Positions 1 to 5,378 of a DNA stretch of 5,478 nt are shown piece by piece (the stretch's first letter is position 1; every line of letters begins with the position of its first letter). The DNA is from an uncultured Eubacterium sp. (GTDB lineage Bacteria; Bacillota; Clostridia; Lachnospirales; CAG-274), in assembly GCA_900543365.1 (NCBI GenBank), contig UQRG01000107.1, forward strand, positions 1 to 5,478, in the 5' to 3' direction. The notes under the pieces were generated by a model. It made no database searches. It saw nothing but the letters and a program-made list of their open reading frames with translations, and was not told the DNA's origin. A program made the position numbers and the translations under genes.

Positions 1-19
1 TTATTTAATAATTAAATAA
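1..19. repeat. AT-only 19-bp palindrome at left edge
   Basis: Bases 1-9 (TTATTTAAT) and 11-19 (ATTAAATAA) are perfect inverted repeats around a single base. The palindrome lies 12 nt beyond the stop codon of the leftward operon. It contains no G or C, so as RNA it would be a weak hairpin. It could be part of a 3'-end signal that continues off the window, but the sequence before base 1 is missing and it may simply reflect AT-rich composition. Confidence 0.35.
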
Positions 20-31
20 AGATTGTTAATA

Positions 32-424
32 TTATTGTATATATTCAGATAAAATTATATCATTAATTCTCATAGTGCTTTCAGGTGCTTCTTCAGAATT
101 AAGAGTTATGTTTATATTTATTTTGTTTTTTGTATCGTCTTTTAAAAGATTAAGTATTAACTCATTATTTTCAATGCCTTCAAGACAACATTCAAAGTTA
201 ATATTAACAGATTTAACATTTATAGGATTTAAATTTGTCAGACAAATTTCAGGTATAGATATAATGTTTGAATTTATATCTATATTAATCAGCTTTGGCG
301 TGTTGTCATCATTAAAATATGATTTAATATGGTTAATGTACTGATGTTCAATAGCTTTTTTGGCATTTGATACTGATGATTCTATTATATTTAATAGATT
401 ATATGTATTAACTTTATTTTTCAT
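32..424 (-). CDS. Small DUF2589-like protein (minimal third paralog), 130 aa
   Basis: Function unknown. The start ATG at 424 is chosen because an AGGAGG site (434-439) lies 9 nt upstream; a longer open frame to 469 has no such support and would run through that site. The 130-residue product has an amphipathic N-terminal helix (about 8-37). Next comes a beta-like stretch 'ISIPEICLTNLNPINVKSVN' (55-74) ending in a F-x-C-C-L-E segment, and then 'ININITLNSEEAPESTMRIN' (102-121). In order and spacing these match the core of the two DUF2589 proteins in this window: 'VQVPILAITPIPNLQVDQVN' followed by VNFNMEV, and 'YSVDVSATNHGTPEGLARIL'. It lacks the Ser/Gly insert and all C-terminal extension, so it looks like a core-only copy. 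No signal peptide or membrane segment is seen. It is the last gene of the visible leftward operon, and its start overlaps the 97-aa gene by 11 nt, implying translational coupling. The CDS is secure; the family assignment is by eye and only moderately sure. Confidence 0.8.
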   Translation of the reverse strand: MKNKVNTYNLLNIIESSVSNAKKAIEHQYINHIKSYFNDDNTPKLINIDINSNIISIPEICLTNLNPINVKSVNINFECCLEGIENNELILNLLKDDTKNKININITLNSEEAPESTMRINDIILSEYIQ

Positions 425-707
425 TTTTATTTTCCTCCTCAAGCCATAAAGGTTTTCTTTTAAAGCCAATATGGTATGTAGTTTTTTCCATTACAAATTG
501 ATGTTCAGCTATCATATATGTGGCTAGGGTTTTATCATATCCAATAATTATTCCTTTAGGAAAGTCATTTAGACATTTGTTTAAAATATTTACTTGAGCA
601 TCTCTTTCCTTATCTGAAAAGGGAAGATTTGGATTAATACTACCTATGGTAATAGCTTTTATATATGTAATATCTTTAAATTCCTTTATATTGTTTTTAT
701 TTTCCAT
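414..707 (-). CDS. Conserved-looking 97-aa protein of unknown function in DUF2589 operon
   Basis: I do not recognise a named family. The product is a soluble 97-residue protein with no signal peptide or membrane segment. It has a beta-like opening (about 13-22, ITYIKAITIG), then 'SINPNLPFSDKERD' (23-36), a short helix (36-48, AQVNILNKCLNDF), a 'PKGIIIGYDK' turn (50-59), and a distinctive end 'MEKTTYHIGFKRKPLWLEEE' (73-92) rich in aromatic and basic residues. The ordered, non-repetitive composition suggests a compact alpha/beta domain, not a spurious frame. The ATG at 705-707 overlaps the end of the 277-aa gene by 11 nt. A GGAGG site (720-724) lies 12 nt upstream, a little far, which suggests coupling to the gene before it. 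It sits between two DUF2589-type genes, so it is likely an accessory or partner of those proteins. That role is inference only. Confidence 0.82.
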   Translation of the reverse strand: MENKNNIKEFKDITYIKAITIGSINPNLPFSDKERDAQVNILNKCLNDFPKGIIIGYDKTLATYMIAEHQFVMEKTTYHIGFKRKPLWLEEENKNEK

Positions 708-1530
708 AACTAATACTATCCTCCAGTAAATTCATTTCAACATTAAGTAAATCATTTTCTTTATCGGCTTTAAGAAGCACATATTTATTTAGATTTTTTT
801 TGATTTCGGATATTTTTGTGTAAAGTTTGTCTGATATTGGAGTATGGTCTTTCAAAAGATAATATTCCTGATAGGTTTTATCTGTTTTAATTTTTAACTC
901 CTTTTCTAAACCTATTAAATATTTGTTTATTTTATCAATTAGTAAACTAATTTTATTTATTTCATAAACTAATTCGCTTTTTTGTGAATATAAAGTCTGA
1001 TTTTTATAAGGAATTCCGTCTGAATTTACATACACTTTTTTCTGTATACTTGGTATTTGATTTATATCAAGCACATCTAAAAGCCTTGCTATACCTTCAG
1101 GTATAGTATTAGATTCTGTTTTTATATTAAAATACATTTTAGGAGTAAAATCGGATTTTCGTATTTTTTTTGCTGTATTCTTACCAATTAAAGAAAAATT
1201 ATGATTCTTATCCCAATCTGACTTTACTTCGATATTAAATTTTATAATGGAGCTGTTAATTTTTAAAGCTGAAAAAGGTACTATTGAGGCAGTAGGTACA
1301 GTTAAACTTACAGTTTCTTTTATTTCACATTCATTGTTGCTTTTTATCTTATCGTATAAAAAATTAATATTTTTTAGTTTCATTGTTGTTATTTCACAAT
1401 TTATATTTTTTGTTTCACAGTAGGTGGCTATTTGCTTTAAAATACCATTGCTTAATTCAATATCAGCTTCTTTAATGGCATTGACAGGAGCAAAAATTAA
1501 TTCATTAATTGGTATAAATTTATTTTTCAT
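697..1530 (-). CDS. DUF2589 domain-containing protein, medium paralog with coiled-coil tail, 277 aa
   Basis: DUF2589 family, molecular function unknown. The ATG at 1530 follows an AAGGAGA site (1537-1543) at 6-nt spacing. The N-terminal helix 'LIFAPVNAIKEADIELSNGI' (11-30) aligns with 'LIGAPLSAAADASVQLAQST' of the divergent 368-aa protein. The beta core 'VSLTVPTASIVPFSALKINS' (74-93) is followed by IIKFNIEVK (95-103). The PEG motif segment 'YFNIKTESNTIPEGIARLLD' (133-152) and then VYVNSDGIPY (166-175) also align with the larger paralog (AVDEYGNPV). Residues about 183-272 are Lys/Glu/Leu-rich and probably form a helical coiled coil. It lacks the Ser/Gly-rich stretch and the final extension of the larger protein. 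No export signal is seen, so the protein is probably cytoplasmic. It is the first gene of the leftward operon, overlapping the next gene by 11 nt, and is transcribed divergently from the large paralog. Homology is clear by motif, although overall identity is low. Confidence 0.85.
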   Translation of the reverse strand: MKNKFIPINELIFAPVNAIKEADIELSNGILKQIATYCETKNINCEITTMKLKNINFLYDKIKSNNECEIKETVSLTVPTASIVPFSALKINSSIIKFNIEVKSDWDKNHNFSLIGKNTAKKIRKSDFTPKMYFNIKTESNTIPEGIARLLDVLDINQIPSIQKKVYVNSDGIPYKNQTLYSQKSELVYEINKISLLIDKINKYLIGLEKELKIKTDKTYQEYYLLKDHTPISDKLYTKISEIKKNLNKYVLLKADKENDLLNVEMNLLEDSISYGK

Positions 1531-1536
1531 TGTATT

Positions 1537-1543
1537 TCTCCTT
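1537..1543 (-). promoter_or_regulatory. Ribosome binding site of 277-aa DUF2589 gene
   Basis: The leftward strand reads AAGGAGA, 6 nt before the ATG at 1530. It supports that start. It overlaps the candidate -35 element of the opposite-strand promoter (1542-1547). Confidence 0.8.
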
Positions 1544-1570
1544 GCATATAGTTTAAAGTACTAGTATAAT
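1542..1570 (+). promoter_or_regulatory. Candidate promoter of the 368-aa DUF2589 gene
   Basis: TTGCAT (1542-1547), a 17-nt spacer, and a perfect TATAAT -10 (1565-1570) form the best sigma-A-like match reading rightward in the divergent region. The -35 matches consensus only in its TTG. A start near 1577 would leave a leader of about 140 nt, unusually long, with a G5 run (1622-1626). No riboswitch fold was recognised in that leader. A second TATAAT lies at 1594-1599 but has no usable -35. Confidence 0.4.
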
Positions 1571-1586
1571 TATTTATATATGAAAT

Positions 1587-1608
1587 AAGTATATATAATA
1601 TTACACTT
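1587..1608. promoter_or_regulatory. Imperfect inverted repeat in divergent intergenic region, possible operator
   Basis: AAGTATA (1587-1593) and TACACTT (1602-1608) are inverted copies with one mismatch, separated by 8 nt (TATAATAT). On the leftward strand the left arm forms TATACT (1593-1588), a possible -10 for the 277-aa operon with a weak TTTATT -35 (1616-1611) at 17 nt. A regulator binding here could control both directions. In such AT-rich DNA a short palindrome can occur by chance. Confidence 0.3.
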
Positions 1609-1700
1609 AGAATAAAATTTTGGGGGAATATTTAATTTATTTAATTCATAATATTTATTGTAAGACAAGGATAAAATAGGAAAAGTTTTTTAAATTTGTT

Positions 1701-1710
1701 TAAGGAGGTA
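1701..1710 (+). promoter_or_regulatory. Strong ribosome binding site fixing the start at 1717
   Basis: TAAGGAGGTA is an almost full anti-16S match ending 6 nt before ATG 1717. The longer frame beginning with TTG at 1696 would place this site inside the coding sequence, so 1717 is the true start. The strength of the site suggests high translation. Confidence 0.9.
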
Positions 1711-1716
1711 ATAAGT

Positions 1717-2823
1717 ATGGCAGTATCAGATAAATTTTCAGGATTAGATATGAAAAATCTTATTGGGGCACCATTATCAGCAGCAGCTGACGCAAGTGTA
1801 CAGCTTGCACAAAGTACGGCTGATTTTATTAACAAAGTAGGCTTTGATGAAAATGGTAAGGTTAGGAATGTAGATTTTGGCTATGAAAAAAAAGTAAATA
1901 ATGATGACGGTACAGTTGATTTACAGGAAATGAAAGTTCAAGTGCCTATACTTGCGATTACCCCAATTCCGAATCTTCAGGTTGATCAGGTTAATGTTAA
2001 TTTTAATATGGAAGTAAAAGAAAGTGAACAAAGTGAAAGTGCTACCGATGTAAGTGCAACGCTTGCTGGTAGTGGAAGTATATTAGGTTTTAAGGTTAGT
2101 GTAAGTGGAAGTGTTTCTTCACACAGCTCTAACACTAGAAGTAGTGATAATTCAGCTAAGTATAGTGTTGATGTGTCAGCAACAAATCACGGAACTCCAG
2201 AAGGTTTGGCGAGGATATTAGATATAATGGCCGCAAATGTTGCACCTTCTCTTGTGTCTTCAACTGCTGTAGATGAATATGGAAATCCTGTTTCAGGTGA
2301 TACTAAAGTTAAGAATGATAAACTCAAAAGTCTTAAGTTAAAGCATAAACAGCTTAGCATAGCTTTGAATGCAGCAGAAAGTAGTTATAACAATGAAATT
2401 AATCTGTTTAAGAGAGAAATTAAAAATTTGGAAAATCAAAATGAGGCAAAAATTCAAAAATTAATAACTTCAGAAAGTGATGAATCTAAATTGGATACAT
2501 ATACTCAAAATCAAGTAAAAGTAAGAGAAAGCTGGGAAAATATGTACAGAACTGCGGCAGATACTGTTAAAGTTGTTTCATCTGCATTTACAAAAGAAAG
2601 CACAGAACCCATTATGATTTCCAACTATGCAAAACTATATGTAGTTGCTGATGATGGCAGTATTGCAAATTATTCTAGCGAATCAAATAATAAGATTGAA
2701 ATATCTTTTAATAATGCTATTAAAAAATATATAACATATACTGATGCACAGACAGTTTTAGCTGATAATGAAAACAATATTAATTCTATACTTCTTCCAG
2801 AAAGTGCACAGACTGTAAAATAA
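1717..2823 (+). CDS. DUF2589 domain-containing protein, large paralog, 368 aa
   Basis: A clear member of the DUF2589 family, whose role is not established to my knowledge. The N-terminal helix carries the signature 'LIGAPLSAAADASVQLAQST' (15-34). The beta core is 'VQVPILAITPIPNLQVDQVN' (74-93) followed by VNFNMEVK. Next is a Ser/Gly-rich stretch of alternating polar and nonpolar residues (about 105-145), and then 'YSVDVSATNHGTPEGLARIL' (149-168) with DIMAANVAPS. Residues about 200-252 are strongly helical and charged (LKLKHKQLSIAL, FKREIKNLENQN) and predict a coiled coil. Residues about 265-368 form a C-terminal region that I do not recognise and that the other two paralogs lack. There is no signal peptide and no membrane segment. 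It is monocistronic, divergent from an operon encoding two smaller relatives, and ends at a strong terminator. The alternating beta pattern and coiled coil suggest an oligomer-forming or structural protein, which is inference. Confidence 0.93.
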   Translation: MAVSDKFSGLDMKNLIGAPLSAAADASVQLAQSTADFINKVGFDENGKVRNVDFGYEKKVNNDDGTVDLQEMKVQVPILAITPIPNLQVDQVNVNFNMEVKESEQSESATDVSATLAGSGSILGFKVSVSGSVSSHSSNTRSSDNSAKYSVDVSATNHGTPEGLARILDIMAANVAPSLVSSTAVDEYGNPVSGDTKVKNDKLKSLKLKHKQLSIALNAAESSYNNEINLFKREIKNLENQNEAKIQKLITSESDESKLDTYTQNQVKVRESWENMYRTAADTVKVVSSAFTKESTEPIMISNYAKLYVVADDGSIANYSSESNNKIEISFNNAIKKYITYTDAQTVLADNENNINSILLPESAQTVK

Positions 2824-2902
2824 ATCAAAATTATATATAAAAATTAAATACACAATAAACAACATTTGTTAATTAGTATTATCAATTAAAACTATAAATT
2901 TT

Positions 2903-2936
2903 CGGTGTAGATTTAAAAAAATCTACACCGTTTTTT
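2903..2936 (+). terminator. Rho-independent terminator of the 368-aa DUF2589 gene
   Basis: CGGTGTAGAT (2903-2912) pairs perfectly with ATCTACACCG (2921-2930). The next two T-A pairs extend the stem to 12 bp with an AAAA loop, and six T follow (2931-2936). It lies 79 nt after the stop codon. On the opposite strand the hairpin is followed by AAAATTTATA and not a T run, so it is a poor terminator for the converging MATE gene. Confidence 0.92.
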
Positions 2937-2985
2937 GAATTATAAAATAATGATTCTTTGTAAATATGTCAATTGATAATGAACT

Positions 2986-4362
2986 TTAATATTCAGGTAA
3001 CCATCTACCTTTTAGAGTATATATGACCATTAATGTTACACCAAGTGCCCAAGATACTGGATATAAAATAAATATACTGGTTATGTTACTGAATAATGGT
3101 AAAATAAATTGTATCCATATAATACGGAATAAACATAATGATGTTAAGAGAACAAGCATAGGTGGTATTGGTTTTCCAACACCTCTTATTGTTCCTGCCA
3201 ATCCATAGAGTATGCTTAATAAAAAGTAAAAAGGGCAAAAATATTTCATTGCAAGTATACCATATTCAATAACTTGTATATCTTTTGTAAATAAGCCTAT
3301 TACTTGGTTTGAAAATGTTAGAAGGAAAATGCTAGTAAATATAGTATAAGCAAAACCAATTATTAGGGTTAACCACATACCCTTTTTTATACGATTAAAG
3401 TTACCAGCACCATAATTTTGACCGGCAAATGTTGTTATTGCCATACTAAAACTTAAAACTGGTAAAATATTAAAGCCATCAATTTTCATATAAGCACCAA
3501 ATCCAGCTATTGCTTTTGCACCAAAGACATTTACACTTGATTGTACAAGTACATTTGAAAAAGATATAACCATATTTTGAATACCAGTTGGTAAGCCTAT
3601 TTTTATAATTCTTGCAGCCATATTTTTGTGAATACGAATTTCTCTTAAACTTACTTTGTAGTCAGCATTAACTCTTATTAAGAATAATAGGGCAAGTAAA
3701 CAAGATACTACTTGACTAATATCTGTTGCTATAGCAGCACCCTCAACACCCATATTTAAGGTAACTATTAATATTAAGTCTAACACAATATTTGTGACTG
3801 AAGCTATGCCCAAATATATCAATGGTATTTTAGAGTTGCCAGATGCATTTAGTATACCAGCAGACATATTATAAATAATGTTAAATATAACACCAACAAA
3901 ATAAATTCTAAGATAAGATATAGACTCTATCATAACTTCGCTTGGTGTTTTCATCCACCTTAATATTTGAGGGCTTAAAAAAATACCTACTATTGTCAGT
4001 ATAAGACCTAATATAATTGAAAGAGATAAAGCTGTATGTATAGCTATTTTAGCGTCTTTTTTGTTTTTGGCTCCTAATAATTGTGAAATAACTACACCAG
4101 CACCAACAGCTATACCTTGGCTAAAACCTATAAGTAAGGCAATTAATGATGTGCTAGAACCAACAGCTGCAAGTGCATTACTGCCAATATAGTTGCCTAC
4201 AATTATTGAGTCAACAGTGTTATACATTTGTTGTAAAAAATTACCTAATATCAATGGAATTGAAAAAAGAATAATTTGTTTCAAAATATTTCCCTCTGTC
4301 ATTAAGTTGTTTTTACTTTTCCCTTTTGTGGAATGATTTTGATTGATTGGGTTTTGACTCAT
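2986..4362 (-). CDS. MATE family efflux transporter, 458 aa
   Basis: An inner-membrane antiporter of the multidrug and toxic compound extrusion family (two MatE domains, PF01554), exporting cationic drugs or metabolites in exchange for Na+ or H+. The substrate is not predictable here. The length of 458 residues is typical. The first half has the usual opening 'ILKQIILFSIPLILGNFLQQ' (26-45), then MYNTVDSIIVGNYIG (46-60), LAAVG (64-68) and GAGVVISQLLGAKN (87-100). The second half repeats the fold, starting near 'RIIKIGLPTGIQNMVISFSN' (251-270), with AITTFAGQNYGAGN (308-321) and FCPFYFLLSILYGLAGTIRG (375-394). About 12 membrane helices are visible. The ATG at 4362 is chosen because GGAGG (4373-4377) lies 10 nt upstream; the ATG at 4371 is only 1 nt from that site. 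A still longer TTG frame (4428) would begin in the -35 box of its promoter. It is expressed from its own promoter and converges on the DUF2589 gene. It resembles the DinF/MepA-like clostridial MATE group, but the subgroup is not certain. Confidence 0.95.
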   Translation of the reverse strand: MSQNPINQNHSTKGKSKNNLMTEGNILKQIILFSIPLILGNFLQQMYNTVDSIIVGNYIGSNALAAVGSSTSLIALLIGFSQGIAVGAGVVISQLLGAKNKKDAKIAIHTALSLSIILGLILTIVGIFLSPQILRWMKTPSEVMIESISYLRIYFVGVIFNIIYNMSAGILNASGNSKIPLIYLGIASVTNIVLDLILIVTLNMGVEGAAIATDISQVVSCLLALLFLIRVNADYKVSLREIRIHKNMAARIIKIGLPTGIQNMVISFSNVLVQSSVNVFGAKAIAGFGAYMKIDGFNILPVLSFSMAITTFAGQNYGAGNFNRIKKGMWLTLIIGFAYTIFTSIFLLTFSNQVIGLFTKDIQVIEYGILAMKYFCPFYFLLSILYGLAGTIRGVGKPIPPMLVLLTSLCLFRIIWIQFILPLFSNITSIFILYPVSWALGVTLMVIYTLKGRWLPEY

Positions 4363-4399
4363 AATATTCATTCCTCCATATGTAATTGAGTATATTAAT

Positions 4400-4428
4400 A
4401 TTATAGGCTTATTATTTAATAATGTCAA
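4400..4428 (-). promoter_or_regulatory. Exact-consensus sigma-A promoter of the MATE gene
   Basis: Reading leftward, TTGACA (4428-4423) and TATAAT (4405-4400) are separated by exactly 17 nt, a full consensus housekeeping promoter. Transcription would start near 4393, giving a leader of about 30 nt that carries the GGAGG site at 4373-4377. No clear operator overlaps it, so strong constitutive expression is likely unless a repressor acts. The preceding operon is closed off by a terminator just upstream. Confidence 0.88.
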
Positions 4429-4431
4429 ATA

Positions 4432-4456
4432 TAAAAAGAGGCTTTTACACCTCTTT
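4432..4456 (-). terminator. Rho-independent terminator after the Gx transporter gene
   Basis: Reading leftward, AAAGAGG (4456-4450), an 8-nt loop and CCTCTTT (4441-4435) form a 7-bp stem. The T run of the 3' arm continues for two more bases (TTTTTAT, 4437-4431). The stem begins within the TAA stop codon of the Gx gene (4455-4457). It separates that operon from the MATE promoter, whose -35 ends 4 nt further on. Confidence 0.8.
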
Positions 4457-4985
4457 AAAGTTTAATAGCACCTTGTATTTTTTTTAAGAGAAGTTGAGCT
4501 GTTATGCCAGTGAAAGCACCTGATATTATTCCTGAAATTAATAGTATTGGTAAATAAAAAATTATTCTCCAAGTGCTTGTAATTAAAATTGCGACTGCTA
4601 TTTGACCTATGTTATGACCTATGGCACTAAAAATACTAATAATCCAAATTTTATCTTTATTAATAAAAAGAGTAAACAAAGACATAAAACAAAAACTAAC
4701 TAGACCACCAGCTATACTATATATAAATGCTGTCATTTGACCAGCAAATATACTACTTATTATTATGCGTAACATTAATACTATAAAAGCATCTTTCCTA
4801 CTAAAAAGAATCATAACAACAAGTGTAATGATGTTAGATAACCCCATTTTTATGCCAGGTATAGGTGTTAATGGTGGTAACTGCATTTCAAGTACAAATA
4901 TTATAACAGCTATTGTAATAAGAACTGAAAGCTGTGTTAATTTTTTTACACTAAAATTTTTTTTATTTTTTTTCAAGGATGCCAT
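4455..4985 (-). CDS. Gx transporter family protein / heptaprenyl diphosphate synthase component I-like, 176 aa
   Basis: A small polytopic membrane protein of the Hpre_diP_synt_I / Gx transporter family (PF07456). The family was named for a supposed synthase subunit, but members look like ECF-type S components or transporters. The substrate is unknown; flavin or quinone-related roles have been suggested from context. The family signature 'PIPGIKMGLSNIITLVVMIL' (41-60) follows TM1 (about 17-33), and further hydrophobic segments lie near 64-83, 88-107, 113-136 and 140-165. The N-terminus is Lys-rich (MASLKKNKKN), placing it in the cytoplasm. The ATG at 4985 has AAGGAG (4996-5001) at 10 nt; the ATG at 4994 is only 1 nt from that site and was rejected. 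The start overlaps the NusG domain II gene by 23 nt, so the two are translationally coupled. The stop is embedded in the operon terminator. The family call is firm; the activity is not known. Confidence 0.9.
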   Translation of the reverse strand: MASLKKNKKNFSVKKLTQLSVLITIAVIIFVLEMQLPPLTPIPGIKMGLSNIITLVVMILFSRKDAFIVLMLRIIISSIFAGQMTAFIYSIAGGLVSFCFMSLFTLFINKDKIWIISIFSAIGHNIGQIAVAILITSTWRIIFYLPILLISGIISGAFTGITAQLLLKKIQGAIKL

Positions 4986-5346
4986 CAATATCATTCTCCT
5001 TATCTGTTATTGTTATAGAAAGTCTGTGTGGCAAACAAACTATTGGCACAATGCTATTTGAAATATAGCCAGTATTGACGCATACCTTATCTGCACAATC
5101 AGCATCAATTATAGCAATTTTGTTATATTCTACCCTTATAGTGTTACTATGTCCGTCTTTAGTTTTAATTTCAAATTCATAAGGTTCTTGAACTTTTTTT
5201 AAATCAATTTCTCTTATAACTTGTCCATCTTGTTTTATGATAGCTGTTTTATTATTTGTAATCTTGTTATTTAATAAAATCCAAATTATAGCACAAAAAA
5301 TACAAATAACTATAAAAAGGCAAATCCATTTTATATTACTATTCAC
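4963..5346 (-). CDS. NusG domain II-containing membrane-anchored protein, 127 aa
   Basis: NusG_II family (PF07009). Despite the name it is not a transcription factor: it is a single-span protein with an extracytoplasmic domain. Residues 6-25 are a hydrophobic signal anchor (IKWICLFIVICIFCAIIWIL), followed by an exported beta domain. Its hallmark Cys region is DADCADKVCVNTGYIS (82-97) then PIVCLPHRL (101-109), with Cys84, Cys89 and Cys104. These could form a disulfide or bind a cofactor or metal. The start is GTG at 5346, backed by AAGGAGGT (5352-5359) at 5-nt spacing. It is the first gene of a two-gene operon with a Gx transporter protein. This pairing recurs in Firmicutes near ApbE flavin transferases or flavin-based electron transfer genes, and I recall EetA/EetB of Listeria being of these two families. 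No ApbE or FMN-binding gene is visible here, so that role is inference. Confidence 0.9.
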   Translation of the reverse strand: MNSNIKWICLFIVICIFCAIIWILLNNKITNNKTAIIKQDGQVIREIDLKKVQEPYEFEIKTKDGHSNTIRVEYNKIAIIDADCADKVCVNTGYISNSIVPIVCLPHRLSITITDKENDIDGILEKK

Positions 5347-5351
5347 AATGT

Positions 5352-5359
5352 ACCTCCTT
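5352..5359 (-). promoter_or_regulatory. Ribosome binding site supporting a GTG start
   Basis: The leftward strand reads AAGGAGGT, a full anti-16S match, 5 nt before GTG 5346. No in-frame ATG competes nearby, so this site settles the non-ATG start of the NusG domain II gene. Confidence 0.85.
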
Positions 5360-5378
5360 ATATATTAGGGTCTTAATT

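Noticed and set aside
75..344. Rightward open frame of 89 codons opposite the 130-aa gene
   Set aside because: It is fully antisense to a gene with a strong ribosome binding site and paralog similarity. It has no ribosome binding site of its own, and its hydrophobic, Phe-rich translation is typical of reverse-complemented AT-rich coding DNA.
1551..1629. Possible sigma-B-type promoter (GTTTAA and GGGAAT)
   Set aside because: GTTTAA (1551-1556) and GGGAAT (1624-1629) are 67 nt apart, not the 12-15 needed, and no alternative half-site fits.
1577..1716. Riboswitch or structured leader before the large DUF2589 gene
   Set aside because: The presumed leader is AT-rich. Apart from a G5 run it has no conserved riboswitch motif and no terminator-like hairpin before the start codon.
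1641..1835. Leftward open frame of 64 codons over the start of the large DUF2589 gene
   Set aside because: It is antisense to the conserved DUF2589 N-terminus. Its Ala/Ser-rich part is the mirror of that protein's alanine-rich helix, and no ribosome binding site precedes it.
3023..3208. Rightward open frame of 61 codons inside the MATE gene
   Set aside because: It is antisense to the well-supported C-terminal half of the MATE protein and has no start signals or recognisable content.
4765..5061. Rightward open frame of 98 codons across the Gx/NusG_II junction
   Set aside because: It is antisense to two recognised families. Its Phe/Lys-rich stretch comes from the twin T8 runs.
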